64,000 bases of DNA, from NCBI RefSeq assembly GCF_019880305.1, contig NZ_CP082301.1, positions 5,518,001 to 5,582,000 on the forward strand, written 5' to 3'. A program made the translations under genes and the position numbers. This stretch comes from Streptomyces decoyicus. Lineage in GTDB: Bacteria > Actinomycetota > Actinomycetes > Streptomycetales > Streptomycetaceae. Shown here piece by piece: positions 53,333-62,297 of the stretch. Position 1 is the first letter of the stretch. The number at the start of each line of letters is the position of its first letter. The notes under the pieces are model-generated. The model saw only the letters and a list, made by a program, of their open reading frames with translations, did not search any database and was not told the DNA's origin.

Positions 53333-54046
53333 TCACAGGCCGAGCAGCCAGCGCCCGCCGCCGATCAGGGAGCACAGCGTCACCACATGGAACAGGCCGA
53401 GCCAGAGGGCCGGCGGAACATGGGTCAGGCGCGCCAGCTGGTCCGGATCGGAGTCCACGGCTCCCCCGCGACGCCGCTTGCCCATCAGCTCGAACGGCGG
53501 CCGGACCCCGCCCAGCAGCAGGAACCACACCACGGCATAGGCGAACGCCGCCTGGACATCCGCCGTCGTCAGCCAGGAGACCAGCACGAACGCGGCGCCG
53601 GTCAGGACGACGGTGAGTACGCCGTAGGCGTTACGGATCATGACCAGCAGCGCCAGCAGCAGCGCGGTCGCGCCCCACAGCAGCGCCGTGATGTGCCCCG
53701 CGGCGAGCAGGGCGGCGCCCGCCAGGCCGAGCAGGGACGGTGCGATGTAGCCGGCCGCGGCGGTCAGGACCATGCCCAGACCGGTCGGCTTGCCACGCGA
53801 AACGGTCAGCCCCGAGGTGTCCGAGTGCAGCCGGATGCCGTCCAGGCGGCGGCCGGTGAGCAGGGCGATCAGTCCGTGCCCGCCCTCGTGGGCGATGGTG
53901 ATGGCGTTGCGCGCCAGCCGCCAGGCGGTGTGCGGGACGACGGCGCCCAGCGCGAGCACCGCCGTGACGATCACCAGCCAGAGCGACGGGGCGGGCTGGG
54001 TCCCGAAGACCCGGCTCCATATGTCGGTGAGGTGGTCGGTGTCCAT
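53333..54046 (-). CDS. M50-family membrane zinc peptidase
   Basis: The product has 237 residues with about six transmembrane segments. The HEGGH zinc motif lies within an early helix (about 52-56). The third zinc ligand is not obvious. M50 enzymes perform regulated intramembrane proteolysis. AAGGGGAG precedes the ATG. The gene is divergent by 35 bp from the SRAP gene. Confidence 0.88.
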   Translation of the reverse strand: MDTDHLTDIWSRVFGTQPAPSLWLVIVTAVLALGAVVPHTAWRLARNAITIAHEGGHGLIALLTGRRLDGIRLHSDTSGLTVSRGKPTGLGMVLTAAAGYIAPSLLGLAGAALLAAGHITALLWGATALLLALLVMIRNAYGVLTVVLTGAAFVLVSWLTTADVQAAFAYAVVWFLLLGGVRPPFELMGKRRRGGAVDSDPDQLARLTHVPPALWLGLFHVVTLCSLIGGGRWLLGL

Positions 54047-54081
54047 GTCTCCCCTTCGTGTGGCATGGCAGTGTGGCATGC

Positions 54082-54915
54082 ATGTGCGGTAGGTATGCGG
54101 CGAGTCGACGGCCCGAGGAACTGGTGGGGATCTTCGGCGTTCAGCAGTGGGAGCCGACGGAGACCCTGGCGCCCAGTTGGAACGTTGCTCCGACGGCCCC
54201 GGTGCACGCGGTGCTCGAACGTCCCCTCAAGGGCGCGGCGGCGGACGGCTTCCCGCCGGGCAGGCCGGCGCGCCAGCTGCGGACGCTGAAGTGGGGCCTG
54301 GTCCCGTCGTGGTCGAAATCACCCGAGGCCGCGGCAAAGATGATCAATGCGCGGGCCGAGACGGTGCACGAGAAGCCGTCCTTCCGGCAGGCCTTCGCGA
54401 CCCGCCGCTGCCTGCTCCCCGGTGACGGGTATTTCGAGTGGGTCACCGACGCAGCGGAGCGGCAGCTGGAGGAGCAGGGCAAGAAGAAGCGGCCCCGTAA
54501 GCAGCCGTACTTCGTCACGCCCGCCGACGGCACGGTCATGGCGATGGCCGGGCTGTACGAATTCTGGCGGGACCGGACGCTGCCGGGCGACCATCCGCTG
54601 GCCTGGTGGGTGACCTGCACGGTCGTCACCACGGAGGCCGAGACCACCCCGCTGGCCGGGGCGAGCGGCGGCCCGGGGCCGCAGTCCCTGGCCGACATCC
54701 ACCCCCGGATGCCGCTGGTACTGACACCGGACCGCTGGGACGCCTGGCTCGACCCGGACCGCACCGACCCCGACGAGGTGCGTGAGCTGCTGACGCCGCC
54801 GCCGGCCGGCCTGATGCGCGCCCATCCCGTCCCGACCGGTGTCAGCAACGTCCGCAACAACGGGCCCGAGCTGGTCGCCGAGCTCGACGGCCCCGAGGTG
54901 GGCACGCTGTTCTGA
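54082..54915 (+). CDS. SRAP-family abasic-site DNA crosslinker (YedK/HMCES type)
   Basis: The product has 277 residues. Catalytic Cys2 (MCGRYA) fixes the start, because the N-terminal Met must be removed to form the thiazolidine crosslink; longer readings from 54058 are therefore rejected. N89 and E93 in NARAE and H207 in DIHPRMP complete the active site. It shields abasic sites in single-stranded DNA. The C-terminus ends ELDGPEVGTLF. Confidence 0.95.
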   Translation: MCGRYAASRRPEELVGIFGVQQWEPTETLAPSWNVAPTAPVHAVLERPLKGAAADGFPPGRPARQLRTLKWGLVPSWSKSPEAAAKMINARAETVHEKPSFRQAFATRRCLLPGDGYFEWVTDAAERQLEEQGKKKRPRKQPYFVTPADGTVMAMAGLYEFWRDRTLPGDHPLAWWVTCTVVTTEAETTPLAGASGGPGPQSLADIHPRMPLVLTPDRWDAWLDPDRTDPDEVRELLTPPPAGLMRAHPVPTGVSNVRNNGPELVAELDGPEVGTLF

Positions 54916-55012
54916 CCCGCGGCGGGCGCGCGGTGCCGCCGCCGGCCGGGCCCCGGGCGCCGTCTGGCGTGCTGCGGTGACCTTCCGGCCGCGGCAGGGG
55001 CAGGATGGGCGT

Positions 55013-55660
55013 ATGAGCACAGGGGCGATGGAGACCGAGACGGTCGCGACACCGGCGGGCGACGCCCGGATCACCTGGCACCGCGACGCCACCCCGGCGC
55101 GGGCCGTGGTGGCCGTGAGCCATGGCGCCGGCGGGGGCATCGAGGCACGCGATCTGCGGGCCCTGGCGGCCGCGCTGCCGGCCCGTGGGTACACCGTGGC
55201 GCTGGTCGAGCAGCCGTGGCGGGTGGCGGGCAAGAAGCTGGCGCCCGCGCCGAAGACCCTGGACACCGGCTGGACCGCGCTGTGGCCGGCGCTGGAGAAG
55301 CCGGGGCTGCCGGTGGTCGCCGGCGGCCGCAGTGCCGGTGCCCGGGTGGCCTGCCGTACGGCGCGGGACCTGGGCGCCCATGCGGTACTCGCGCTCAGCT
55401 TTCCGCTGCATCCGCCGGGCCGGCCGGAGAAGTCCCGGGCCGACGAGCTGACCGGCGCCGGGGTGCCGACGCTGGTCGTCCAGGGCGGCCGGGATCCGTT
55501 CGGCCGGCCGGGGGAGTTCCCGCCGGGGACGGAGATCACCGAGGTGGCGCACGGTGACCACGGCTTCGCGGTGCCGAAGAAGGCGGGCGTGGGCGAGACG
55601 GAGTCGATGGCCGTGATCACGGACGCGGTGGCGGCCTGGCTGGACGGGATGTTCGGCTGA
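55013..55660 (+). CDS. Alpha/beta hydrolase (KANL3/Tex30-like)
   Basis: The product has 215 residues. The nucleophile elbow is GGRSAG, the acid probably the Asp in QGGRDPFG, and the His in HGDHGF. The SHGAGGG loop near residue 38 fits an oxyanion site. No signal peptide is seen. The substrate is unknown. Confidence 0.88.
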   Translation: MSTGAMETETVATPAGDARITWHRDATPARAVVAVSHGAGGGIEARDLRALAAALPARGYTVALVEQPWRVAGKKLAPAPKTLDTGWTALWPALEKPGLPVVAGGRSAGARVACRTARDLGAHAVLALSFPLHPPGRPEKSRADELTGAGVPTLVVQGGRDPFGRPGEFPPGTEITEVAHGDHGFAVPKKAGVGETESMAVITDAVAAWLDGMFG

Positions 55661-55672
55661 CCCTCCCGTCCC

Positions 55673-55689
55673 CTTGCCGCAGCGGCAAG
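55673..55689 (+). terminator. Short terminator hairpin
   Basis: CTTGCCG-CAG-CGGCAAG, a 7-bp stem 13 bp after the hydrolase gene. Confidence 0.5.
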
Positions 55690-55743
55690 CGGGTTTGCCG
55701 GTCCGGGTGCGGGTCCGGCACTCGGATCTTGGCGGCGGACTCG

Positions 55744-55769
55744 GGAATGCCCCGGCGGACGTGGCTGTT
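55744..55769 (+). promoter_or_regulatory. Sigma-R-dependent promoter of sigR (p2 type)
   Basis: GGAAT (55744-55748), exactly 18 bases, then GTT (55767-55769): a perfect match to the sigma-R consensus GGAAT-N18-GTT. Transcription starting near 55776 would include the upstream sigR start. Confidence 0.8.
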
Positions 55770-55827
55770 GTGCCAGGCGTAGTACTCGAGTACGTCCGGT
55801 GAAGCACGAGGAATGGGAGTCCGCCGC

Positions 55828-56682
55828 ATGGGAATCGCTTGCCCGGCCCGCCCGGCCGCCGACCTGCCGTGGTCGCAGATGCAGGTGACGCAGCCCGCCC
55901 TGGCTGGAGCGGCGGCGGCACCGGATCGTCGTCTATTCTCCGAATCGAGTGGGTCCGCATCCGGATCCATGACGGGGTTGGAGGAGGTGGGTCCGGTCAC
56001 CGGTACCGACGCAGGGACCGACGGCACGGCTGAGGAGAAGGCTCAGGAGAGCGCCGCCGAGCGCAATGCGCGCTTCGAGCGGGACGCGCTGACGTTCCTG
56101 GACCAGATGTACTCCGCCGCGCTGCGCATGACGCGCAACCCGGCCGACGCGGAGGACCTGGTGCAGGAGACGTACGCCAAGGCGTATGCGTCCTTCCACC
56201 AGTTCCGGGAGGGCACCAACCTCAAGGCGTGGCTGTACCGCATCCTCACGAACACCTTCATCAACTCCTACCGCAAGAAGCAGCGCGAGCCCCAGCGCAG
56301 TGCCGCCGAGGAGATCGAGGACTGGCAGCTGGCGCGCGCCGAGTCGCACATGTCGACCGGGCTGCGCTCGGCCGAGTCCCAGGCGCTCGACCATCTCCCC
56401 GACTCGGACGTGAAGGCCGCGCTCCAGGAAATCCCCGAGGAGTTCCGTATCGCGGTCTACCTCGCGGATGTGGAGGGCTTTGCGTACAAGGAGATCGCAG
56501 ACATCATGGGGACACCCATCGGCACGGTGATGTCCCGTCTGCATCGCGGCCGGCGCCAACTGCGCGGCATGCTGGAGGATTACGCCCGCGAGCGCGGGCT
56601 GGTTCCGGCGGGGGCGGCGGCCGCGGACCCGCAGTCCGCGCGTACGTCGGAGTCGCACGACCGGAAAGGCTCGGGATCATGA
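55828..56682 (+). CDS. sigR: Thiol-oxidative stress sigma factor SigR, with long isoform
   Basis: The coordinates give the long isoform, 284 residues, starting at ATG 55828 with GGGAG eight bases upstream. The standard sigma-R begins at GTG 55987 (231 residues), just after GGAGG. S. coelicolor is known to make a stable short form and an unstable, induced long form about 55 residues longer. The ECF core shows region 2 (ADAEDLVQETYAKAY) and region 4 (GTPIGTVMSRLHRGR). It activates thioredoxin, mycothiol and protein quality-control genes. The stop overlaps the rsrA ATG. A further ATG at 55813 lies upstream. Confidence 0.95.
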   Translation: MGIACPARPAADLPWSQMQVTQPALAGAAAAPDRRLFSESSGSASGSMTGLEEVGPVTGTDAGTDGTAEEKAQESAAERNARFERDALTFLDQMYSAALRMTRNPADAEDLVQETYAKAYASFHQFREGTNLKAWLYRILTNTFINSYRKKQREPQRSAAEEIEDWQLARAESHMSTGLRSAESQALDHLPDSDVKAALQEIPEEFRIAVYLADVEGFAYKEIADIMGTPIGTVMSRLHRGRRQLRGMLEDYARERGLVPAGAAAADPQSARTSESHDRKGSGS

Positions 56683-57080
56683 GCTGCGGAGAGCCGCATG
56701 AGAAGGACTGCTCAGAGGTCCTTGATCATCTCTATGAGTATCTCGACCGGGAGATGCCCGCGGGGGAGTGCGCAGATTTCCAGGTGCATCTCGACGAGTG
56801 CTCGCCGTGCCTGGAGAAGTACGGCCTGGAGCAGGCGGTCAAGAAGCTCGTCAAGCGCTGCTGCGGCCATGACGACGTGCCCAGCGATCTGCGCTCCAAG
56901 GTCATGGGCCGGATCGACCTCATCCGGGCCGGGGAGACCGTGCCCGAGGTGAGCGTGCTCGAACAGGCCAAGAAGGAACAGGCCCAGCGCGAGCAGGCGG
57001 CCGCATCCGAGGAGGGGACCGGTCCGGCCGAGGCGACCGGTTCCACCGATGCACGGACCGAAACCGCGCGGGCCGAATAA
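56679..57080 (+). CDS. rsrA: Zinc redox anti-sigma factor RsrA
   Basis: The product has 133 residues. Key positions match S. coelicolor RsrA: Cys3, Cys11, Cys31, His37, Cys41, Cys44, Cys61 and Cys62, including the ZAS motif HLDECSPC. Oxidation forms a disulfide, releases zinc and frees sigma-R. The ATGA overlap with sigR keeps stoichiometry. The C-terminal 45 residues are an acidic, Ala/Glu/Thr-rich tail. Confidence 0.96.
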   Translation: MSCGEPHEKDCSEVLDHLYEYLDREMPAGECADFQVHLDECSPCLEKYGLEQAVKKLVKRCCGHDDVPSDLRSKVMGRIDLIRAGETVPEVSVLEQAKKEQAQREQAAASEEGTGPAEATGSTDARTETARAE

Positions 57081-57106
57081 GGCGGCACATCACCCTAAGG
57101 GGTGAG

Positions 57107-57129
57107 GGGCGGGGCGATTCGTCCCGCCC
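57107..57129 (+). terminator. Terminator after sigR-rsrA
   Basis: GGGCGGGGCG and CGTCCCGCCC form a 10-bp stem with one G-U pair and an ATT loop. A smaller CACCC-TAAG-GGGTG hairpin lies just before it. Confidence 0.6.
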
Positions 57130-57268
57130 GATCCGCTGATGCACCTTCCCCGGTGCCCCAGCCCCTCTATTCTCACCGGACCCCAGCGCACTGCGGAGGC
57201 AGGGCGACGGGGTCTCTCTGCTCCTCAAGGGCGTGGGGGAGAGCGGTGGGCATGGTGAGGAGGGCGCG

Positions 57269-58735
57269 ATGCGGGGACTTCCGGCGGCCGCGCGAGGGTA
57301 TATCGGCTGCGCCACACTGGCCGCGGCGCTGTGTGCCGCCCCGGCGTCACGGCTCGGAGCCGGCGCCCCCTGGAGCAGCACCCTGGCCCTGGCCACCCTG
57401 TACGCACTGTGCGAACAGCTGCACCGCTGCCCGCTGCTGGGCGGCCGGGTGCCCTACGGCCCGGGTTCCGCCGGAGCGTCCGGCGGCTCCGTCACCGGCT
57501 GGGCCAGCCCCGTCCTGCTCGCCGGGGTCTTTCTGCTGCCGCCGCCGCTGGCCGCGCTGGCCGCCGTCCCCGGCGCGCTGACCGGGCCGGCCGAGGCGCG
57601 CTCGGCCGCCGCCCGCCGGCTCTGGCACGCCGCCGAGCTGGCGCTGGCCTGCTGCGCGGCCGCCCAGGTCTTCCGGGCCATCGGCCACCATCCGCTGTCC
57701 GCACCGCAGTTCCCCGTTCTGCTGCTGCCGGCCGCGGCCGCCGCCGCGACCTTCTGCGCGGTGCTCGCGGTGCTCGACGGCGGTGTGCTGGTCGCCGCCG
57801 AGCGGCACCCGCTGCGCACCGCCTGGCGCGGGGCGCTGACCCGTTCGCTGGGGCCGCATCTGGTGCACGGCCTGGCCGGGCTGATGATGGCGGTCCTGTG
57901 GAGCAGCTCGTACGGGCCCGTGGCGGCGCTGCTGGTGCTGCTGCCGATGTGCCTCTCGTGCTGGGTCTTCGCCCAGTACCACCGTGAACGCACCGCCCAT
58001 CAGGCCACCATCCGTGCCCTCGTGCAGGCCGTGGACATCAAGGACCGCTACACCCGCGGGCACAGCGAGCGGGTCGGGCGTGCGTCGGTGATGATCGCCC
58101 GGGAGCTGGGCATGGCGGAGGACCGGGTGGAGGTGCTGCGGTTCGCCGGCATCCTGCACGACGTCGGCAAACTCGGCGTCCCCACCCGGCTGTTGCGCAA
58201 GGACGGGCCGCTGACGCCCGAGGAGCGCCGGGTCATCGAGCTGCATCCCGAGTACGGACACGAGATCGTGCGCGGTATCGGCTTCCTGGAGGAGGCGCGG
58301 GCGGCGATCCTGCACCACCACGAGCGGCTGGACGGACGCGGCTACCCGTACGGGCTGAGGGGCCGTCACATCCCGGAATGCGCACGGGTGGTGGCCGTCG
58401 CCGATGCCTTCGACGCGATGACCTCGACCCGCTCCTACCGCCGGGCCAGGCCGGTGCCGGCGGCCGTGGAGGAGCTGCGCAAATGTGCCGGGGAGCAGTT
58501 CGACGCGCGGATGGTCCGGGCGCTGGCGGCGTCGCTCGACCGGTACGGGTGGCACCCGGACCTGGTGACGGCGGCGGACGCGGAGGCCGGCGCGGTGCGC
58601 GAGGGGCAGGGCGGCGTCGCACGGCAGGGCGCCGTCACGGTGCAGGGGGCCGGGGAGCCGGCCGCCGGCGGGCAGCACCCGGCGCCGCGGCCCGGGTTGC
58701 GGCCCGAAGGAGCCGGGCGGGACGGTGCGCGGTGA
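57269..58735 (+). CDS. Membrane-bound HD-GYP domain protein
   Basis: The product has 488 residues. Five to six hydrophobic segments occupy residues 15-240. A HD-GYP phosphodiesterase domain follows with HSERVG, H297-D298 in ILHDVGKLG, the HHHERLDGRGYP motif (G358-Y359-P360) and DAFDAMTS. It probably cleaves cyclic di-GMP, which controls Streptomyces development. GAGGAGG lies six bases before the ATG; an upstream GTG at 57233 is less good. The TGA overlaps the next gene's GTG. Confidence 0.9.
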   Translation: MRGLPAAARGYIGCATLAAALCAAPASRLGAGAPWSSTLALATLYALCEQLHRCPLLGGRVPYGPGSAGASGGSVTGWASPVLLAGVFLLPPPLAALAAVPGALTGPAEARSAAARRLWHAAELALACCAAAQVFRAIGHHPLSAPQFPVLLLPAAAAAATFCAVLAVLDGGVLVAAERHPLRTAWRGALTRSLGPHLVHGLAGLMMAVLWSSSYGPVAALLVLLPMCLSCWVFAQYHRERTAHQATIRALVQAVDIKDRYTRGHSERVGRASVMIARELGMAEDRVEVLRFAGILHDVGKLGVPTRLLRKDGPLTPEERRVIELHPEYGHEIVRGIGFLEEARAAILHHHERLDGRGYPYGLRGRHIPECARVVAVADAFDAMTSTRSYRRARPVPAAVEELRKCAGEQFDARMVRALAASLDRYGWHPDLVTAADAEAGAVREGQGGVARQGAVTVQGAGEPAAGGQHPAPRPGLRPEGAGRDGAR

Positions 58736-60093
58736 GCGGCGTCCCGGAGGAGCCCCGGCCGGCCCGGCCGCCCGGGAGCCGGACGGCGGACGGCCGCGCC
58801 ACCCGTCCTCCGCGCGCCGGGGTGCCGGCCACCCGGGGCGGCGCCGTGATCGCCGCGGTCTACGCCCCGGCCGGTGCGCTGGCGTGCTGGTCGCTCGGGC
58901 AAACGCTCTGGGAGGGCCTGGCCGAGCCCGGGATCGCGCTGGCCTTCGGGGTGCTGATCGCGGTGGGCGAGCTGGTGGGCTGGGGCCCCGCACCGGCGGC
59001 CGGGGGCGGGCGCGCGCCGGGCGAACGGGAGGGCGCACCGCTCGGTGCGGCCGGCGCGCTCGCGTACGCCCTGCTCGGTGAGGCCGGCGGGCGGCCGACG
59101 ACCCATGGCGTACCGCAGACCGTCGCCGTGGTCCTGGCGGCCGGTCTGGTCGGACTCGTCCCGCAGATCGCCCGCGGCCGGGGACCGGCGCTGGACCATC
59201 TCGCCCGCCGGATGCTGACCATCGGCTTCGCCGCCACCTGCTTCCAGCCGCTCTACAACACCGGAACGTTGGGCACCTGGGTGGCCTCCGGGCCGGTCTA
59301 TCCGCTCTTCATGACCGGCCTGATGGCGCTGACCGCGCTGTGCGACGCGGTGCTGGCGGCGGTGCTCGCCCGCGCCCGTACCGGCTGGCCGTACGGGCCG
59401 CTGCTGCGCGACGAGTTGCGGGCGCTGCCCGGGATCGGCTCGGCGATCTGTGCCACCGGGGTGGTGATCTCGCTGGCCACAGCGGTCGCCGGGCTGTGGG
59501 CGCTGCCGGTCTTCTGTCTGCCCCTGCTGCTGACCCAGTTCGCCTACCGCCGCTTCGCGGCCGTCCGCACCACCTACCGCCAGACCATGGCCTCGCTGGC
59601 CCGCTCCACCGAGATCGCCGGCTACACCCCGCACGGCCACGCCCGCCGGGTGGCCGCGCTCAGCCGCGCCGTGGGGCGCGAACTCGGGCTGAACGAACCG
59701 GATCTGGACGTTCTCGAATACGCCGCCCTGATGCACGACATCGGCCAGCTCTCGCTCCTGGACCCGGTGCCGGACGGCGCCACCTCGCCGCTGCCGCCCG
59801 CCGAACAGCGCCGGATCGCCCTGCTGGGCGGCGCCGTGGTCCGGCAGACCGGGGTCCCCGCGGAGGTCGCGGCGATCGTCGAGCGGCAGGCCGACCCGTA
59901 CCGGGACCAACCGGTCACGGCGCGTATCGTCCGCACGGTCAACGCCTACGACGATCTGTCCGGGGAGTCCGCGGGACCCGGCGGCTCGCTGCGCGCCCTG
60001 GAGCGGCTGCGGCTGGCCACTGCCCAGGACCACGAGCCCCGGGTCGTCGAGGCGCTGGCCAGGGTCCTGGCGTGCGGTGGCCGGGCGGTGTGA
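58732..60093 (+). CDS. Membrane protein with degenerate HD domain
   Basis: The product has 453 residues. About eight hydrophobic segments occupy residues 38-285. A C-terminal HD domain (HGHARRVAALSRA, H335-D336 in LMHDIGQLS) follows. The GYP region is lost; the equivalent reads ERQADPYRDQP. It looks like a paralogue of the preceding HD-GYP protein. GTGA overlap (58732-58735) means translational coupling. It may be inactive and act as a partner or regulator. Confidence 0.82.
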   Translation: MSGVPEEPRPARPPGSRTADGRATRPPRAGVPATRGGAVIAAVYAPAGALACWSLGQTLWEGLAEPGIALAFGVLIAVGELVGWGPAPAAGGGRAPGEREGAPLGAAGALAYALLGEAGGRPTTHGVPQTVAVVLAAGLVGLVPQIARGRGPALDHLARRMLTIGFAATCFQPLYNTGTLGTWVASGPVYPLFMTGLMALTALCDAVLAAVLARARTGWPYGPLLRDELRALPGIGSAICATGVVISLATAVAGLWALPVFCLPLLLTQFAYRRFAAVRTTYRQTMASLARSTEIAGYTPHGHARRVAALSRAVGRELGLNEPDLDVLEYAALMHDIGQLSLLDPVPDGATSPLPPAEQRRIALLGGAVVRQTGVPAEVAAIVERQADPYRDQPVTARIVRTVNAYDDLSGESAGPGGSLRALERLRLATAQDHEPRVVEALARVLACGGRAV

Positions 60094-60533
60094 GACGCCC
60101 GACTGTCGCGCCGGTGTCCGGCGCCGCCGGAGGGGCTGCGTCCGGTCTTCCGGCCTGTGCGACGCCCTCCCGCATGCGGTGTGGCCGGAAACGGGCCGTG
60201 GTCGGTCATCGGCGGTCATCGGCGGCCTGCCGGGGCCGTCTTCCGCCCGCGCGCGGGCGGCCTCCCCGTCGTGGAGCCTTCACAGACTGCCCGAGGTCGT
60301 GGAACCCATGGGTAATGAGCGGCCTCCGAGATGGGCATGGTTGGATGCGAAGGAAGCCCCTTTCAGGGGGTTCAGGGGGTCGGCGAAGGGCAAGGAGCCG
60401 CAGGGGGACCAGCAAACCAGGCTGAGCCCGACGGCAATCTGTGGCAGGTTGTCGAGTGGGCCCCTCAGAAGGCCCCGGACGCCGCTCGGGACCCCTCCTC
60501 AGCGGCATCAAGAGCAACCAGCAGGCGGGAATC
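60094..60533. other. 440-bp intergenic region without recognised gene
   Basis: The region has lower and more even third-position composition in all frames than neighbouring genes, so the short open frames here are not convincing. It has several G-rich runs (CAGGGGG near 60375-60395) but no clear terminator, promoter or known RNA. Confidence 0.4.
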
Positions 60534-61535
60534 GTGAGGATCTTCGGCAAGGTACGGCACCGGCCCTCCGCCTCGTGGCGGCAGGCGACCGACCGCGCTT
60601 TCACGCTGATCGGCGACGGCCGTTACGAGGACGCGGGGGCGCTGCTGACCCGTGCCGCGGACATGGAGCCGTGGCTGTCGGAGTCCTGGTTCAACCTCGC
60701 CCTGCTGCACAAGTTCCGGCACGACTGGGAGCAGGCCAGGGCCGCCGGGCTGCGCGCGGTCGCGCTGCTGGACCGCGAGACCGGGGCGCCCGACTGGTGG
60801 AACGTCGGTATCGCCGCCACCGCCCTGCAGGACTGGCCGCTGGCCCGCCGTTCCTGGCAGGCCTACGGCCTCAAGGTCCCCGGCACGGGCTCGCCGTCCG
60901 GCGAACCGCTCGGTATGGCCCTGGGCAGCGCCGCCGTCCGGCTCTCCCCGGAGGGCGAGGCCGAGGTGGTCTGGGGGCGCCGGCTGGACCCGGCCCGTAT
61001 CGAGGTGCTGTCGATCCCGCTGCCGTCCTCCGGGCGGCGCTGGGGCGAGGTGGTGCTGCACGACGGCGTCCCGCACGGCGAGCGGACCACCGCCGCGGGC
61101 GCCGACGGTGCCACGAGGGCCTATCCCGTCTTCGACGAGATCGAGCTGTGGGCGCCCTCCCCGGTCCCCACCTGGGTGGTGCTCCTGGAGGCCGCCACGG
61201 AAGCCGACCGGGACGCCCTGGAGCGGCTGGCGGCCGATGCGGGCTTCGCCGCCGAGGACTGGTCGTCCTCGGTCCGGCTGCTGTGCCGTACGTGCTCGGA
61301 GAGCCGGATGCCCAGTGACGAGGGCGACGGCGAGCATCTGGACCCGCACGATCACAGTGAGCCCGGTCACCCCGGGCCGCTGGGACACCGCACCGCCGGT
61401 TCGGGCTCGCTGTGGGTGCCGGAGCGCGAGTGCGGCATCGCGGCGCCCGCCGCCCTGGTGCGCGGCCTGCTGGACGGCTGGGTCGCGGACAGCCCGGACA
61501 CCCGGGAATGGCGGGATCTGGAAGAGGTCTGCTGA
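60534..61535 (+). CDS. TPR-like repeat protein, actinobacterial
   Basis: The product has 333 residues. Residues 20-110 form two or three tetratricopeptide-like helical hairpins (YEDAGALLTRAADMEPW, LARRSWQAYGLKVPG). The rest is a mixed alpha/beta domain with LCRTCSES and a His/Asp-rich loop (DPHDHSEPGHPG) that might bind metal. Function is unknown. The GTG start is set by loss of codon bias upstream. Confidence 0.8.
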   Translation: MRIFGKVRHRPSASWRQATDRAFTLIGDGRYEDAGALLTRAADMEPWLSESWFNLALLHKFRHDWEQARAAGLRAVALLDRETGAPDWWNVGIAATALQDWPLARRSWQAYGLKVPGTGSPSGEPLGMALGSAAVRLSPEGEAEVVWGRRLDPARIEVLSIPLPSSGRRWGEVVLHDGVPHGERTTAAGADGATRAYPVFDEIELWAPSPVPTWVVLLEAATEADRDALERLAADAGFAAEDWSSSVRLLCRTCSESRMPSDEGDGEHLDPHDHSEPGHPGPLGHRTAGSGSLWVPERECGIAAPAALVRGLLDGWVADSPDTREWRDLEEVC

Positions 61536-61603
61536 GAGTCCGACCGCGCCCCCGTAGGCTGTAGGGCGACTACTCAGGGTTTTCAGGAAGGCGTACGGCG
61601 GAG

Positions 61604-62248
61604 ATGGCCCAGCAGCCTGTGTTTGATCAAGACGGTGACCAGCGCGTGGACGAAGCATTCATCGACGACGTCACGGACGCCGAGGAGCGGGAGACCGCCC
61701 ACCGTGAGCGCGGCACCTCGCGGCCGATCACGGTCGTCGGCAACCCCGTGCTCCACAAGGAGTGCAAGGACGTCACGGAGTTCGACGACCAGCTCGACCG
61801 GCTCATCGACGACATGTTCGCCAGCCAGCGGACCGCCGAGGGCGTGGGCCTGGCCGCGAACCAGATCGGTGTGGACCTGAAGGTCTTCGTCTACGACTGC
61901 CTGGACGACCAGGGCGTCCGGCACGTCGGCGCGATCTGCAACCCGGTGCTGGACGAGCTGCCGGCCGAGCGCCGGATCCTGGACGACTCCAACGAGGGCT
62001 GTCTGTCGGTGCCCGGCGCCTACGCCTCGCTGGCCCGCCCCGACTACGCCGTGGTCCGCGGCCAGGACGCCAAGGGCGAGCCGGTCGCGATCGAGGGCAC
62101 GGGCTACTTCGCGCGCTGCCTCCAGCACGAGACCGATCACCTCTACGGCTACCTCTACATCGACCGGCTCAGCAAGCGGGACCGCAAGGACGCGCTGAAG
62201 CAGATGGCCGAGCTGGAGCCGCGCTACCCCGTCGTCGCCAACGACTGA
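61604..62248 (+). CDS. def: Peptide deformylase
   Basis: The product has 214 residues. Three class-1 motifs are intact: GVGLAANQ (80-87), EGCLS (131-135, metal Cys133) and HETDH (175-179). It removes formyl from nascent proteins using a ferrous-type metal. An N-terminal extension of about 40 acidic residues precedes the core. It is convergent with the penicillin-binding protein gene. Confidence 0.95.
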   Translation: MAQQPVFDQDGDQRVDEAFIDDVTDAEERETAHRERGTSRPITVVGNPVLHKECKDVTEFDDQLDRLIDDMFASQRTAEGVGLAANQIGVDLKVFVYDCLDDQGVRHVGAICNPVLDELPAERRILDDSNEGCLSVPGAYASLARPDYAVVRGQDAKGEPVAIEGTGYFARCLQHETDHLYGYLYIDRLSKRDRKDALKQMAELEPRYPVVAND

Positions 62249-62256
62249 CGCGGGCG

Positions 62257-62295
62257 GAGCGGGGCGCCCGGCCCGGCGGCCGGACGGCCCCGCTC
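62257..62295. terminator. Terminator between def and PBP genes
   Basis: GAGCGGGGC and GCCCCGCTC form a 9-bp stem with a GC-rich 21-nt loop that can fold further. Confidence 0.55.
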
Positions 62296-62297
62296 GC

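Noticed and set aside
54058..54081. Upstream starts for the SRAP gene
   Set aside because: The catalytic Cys must be residue 2, which only the ATG at 54082 provides.
60331..60537. 68-codon frame ahead of the TPR-like gene
   Set aside because: Third-position composition is mixed, unlike real genes here, and no homology is recognisable.
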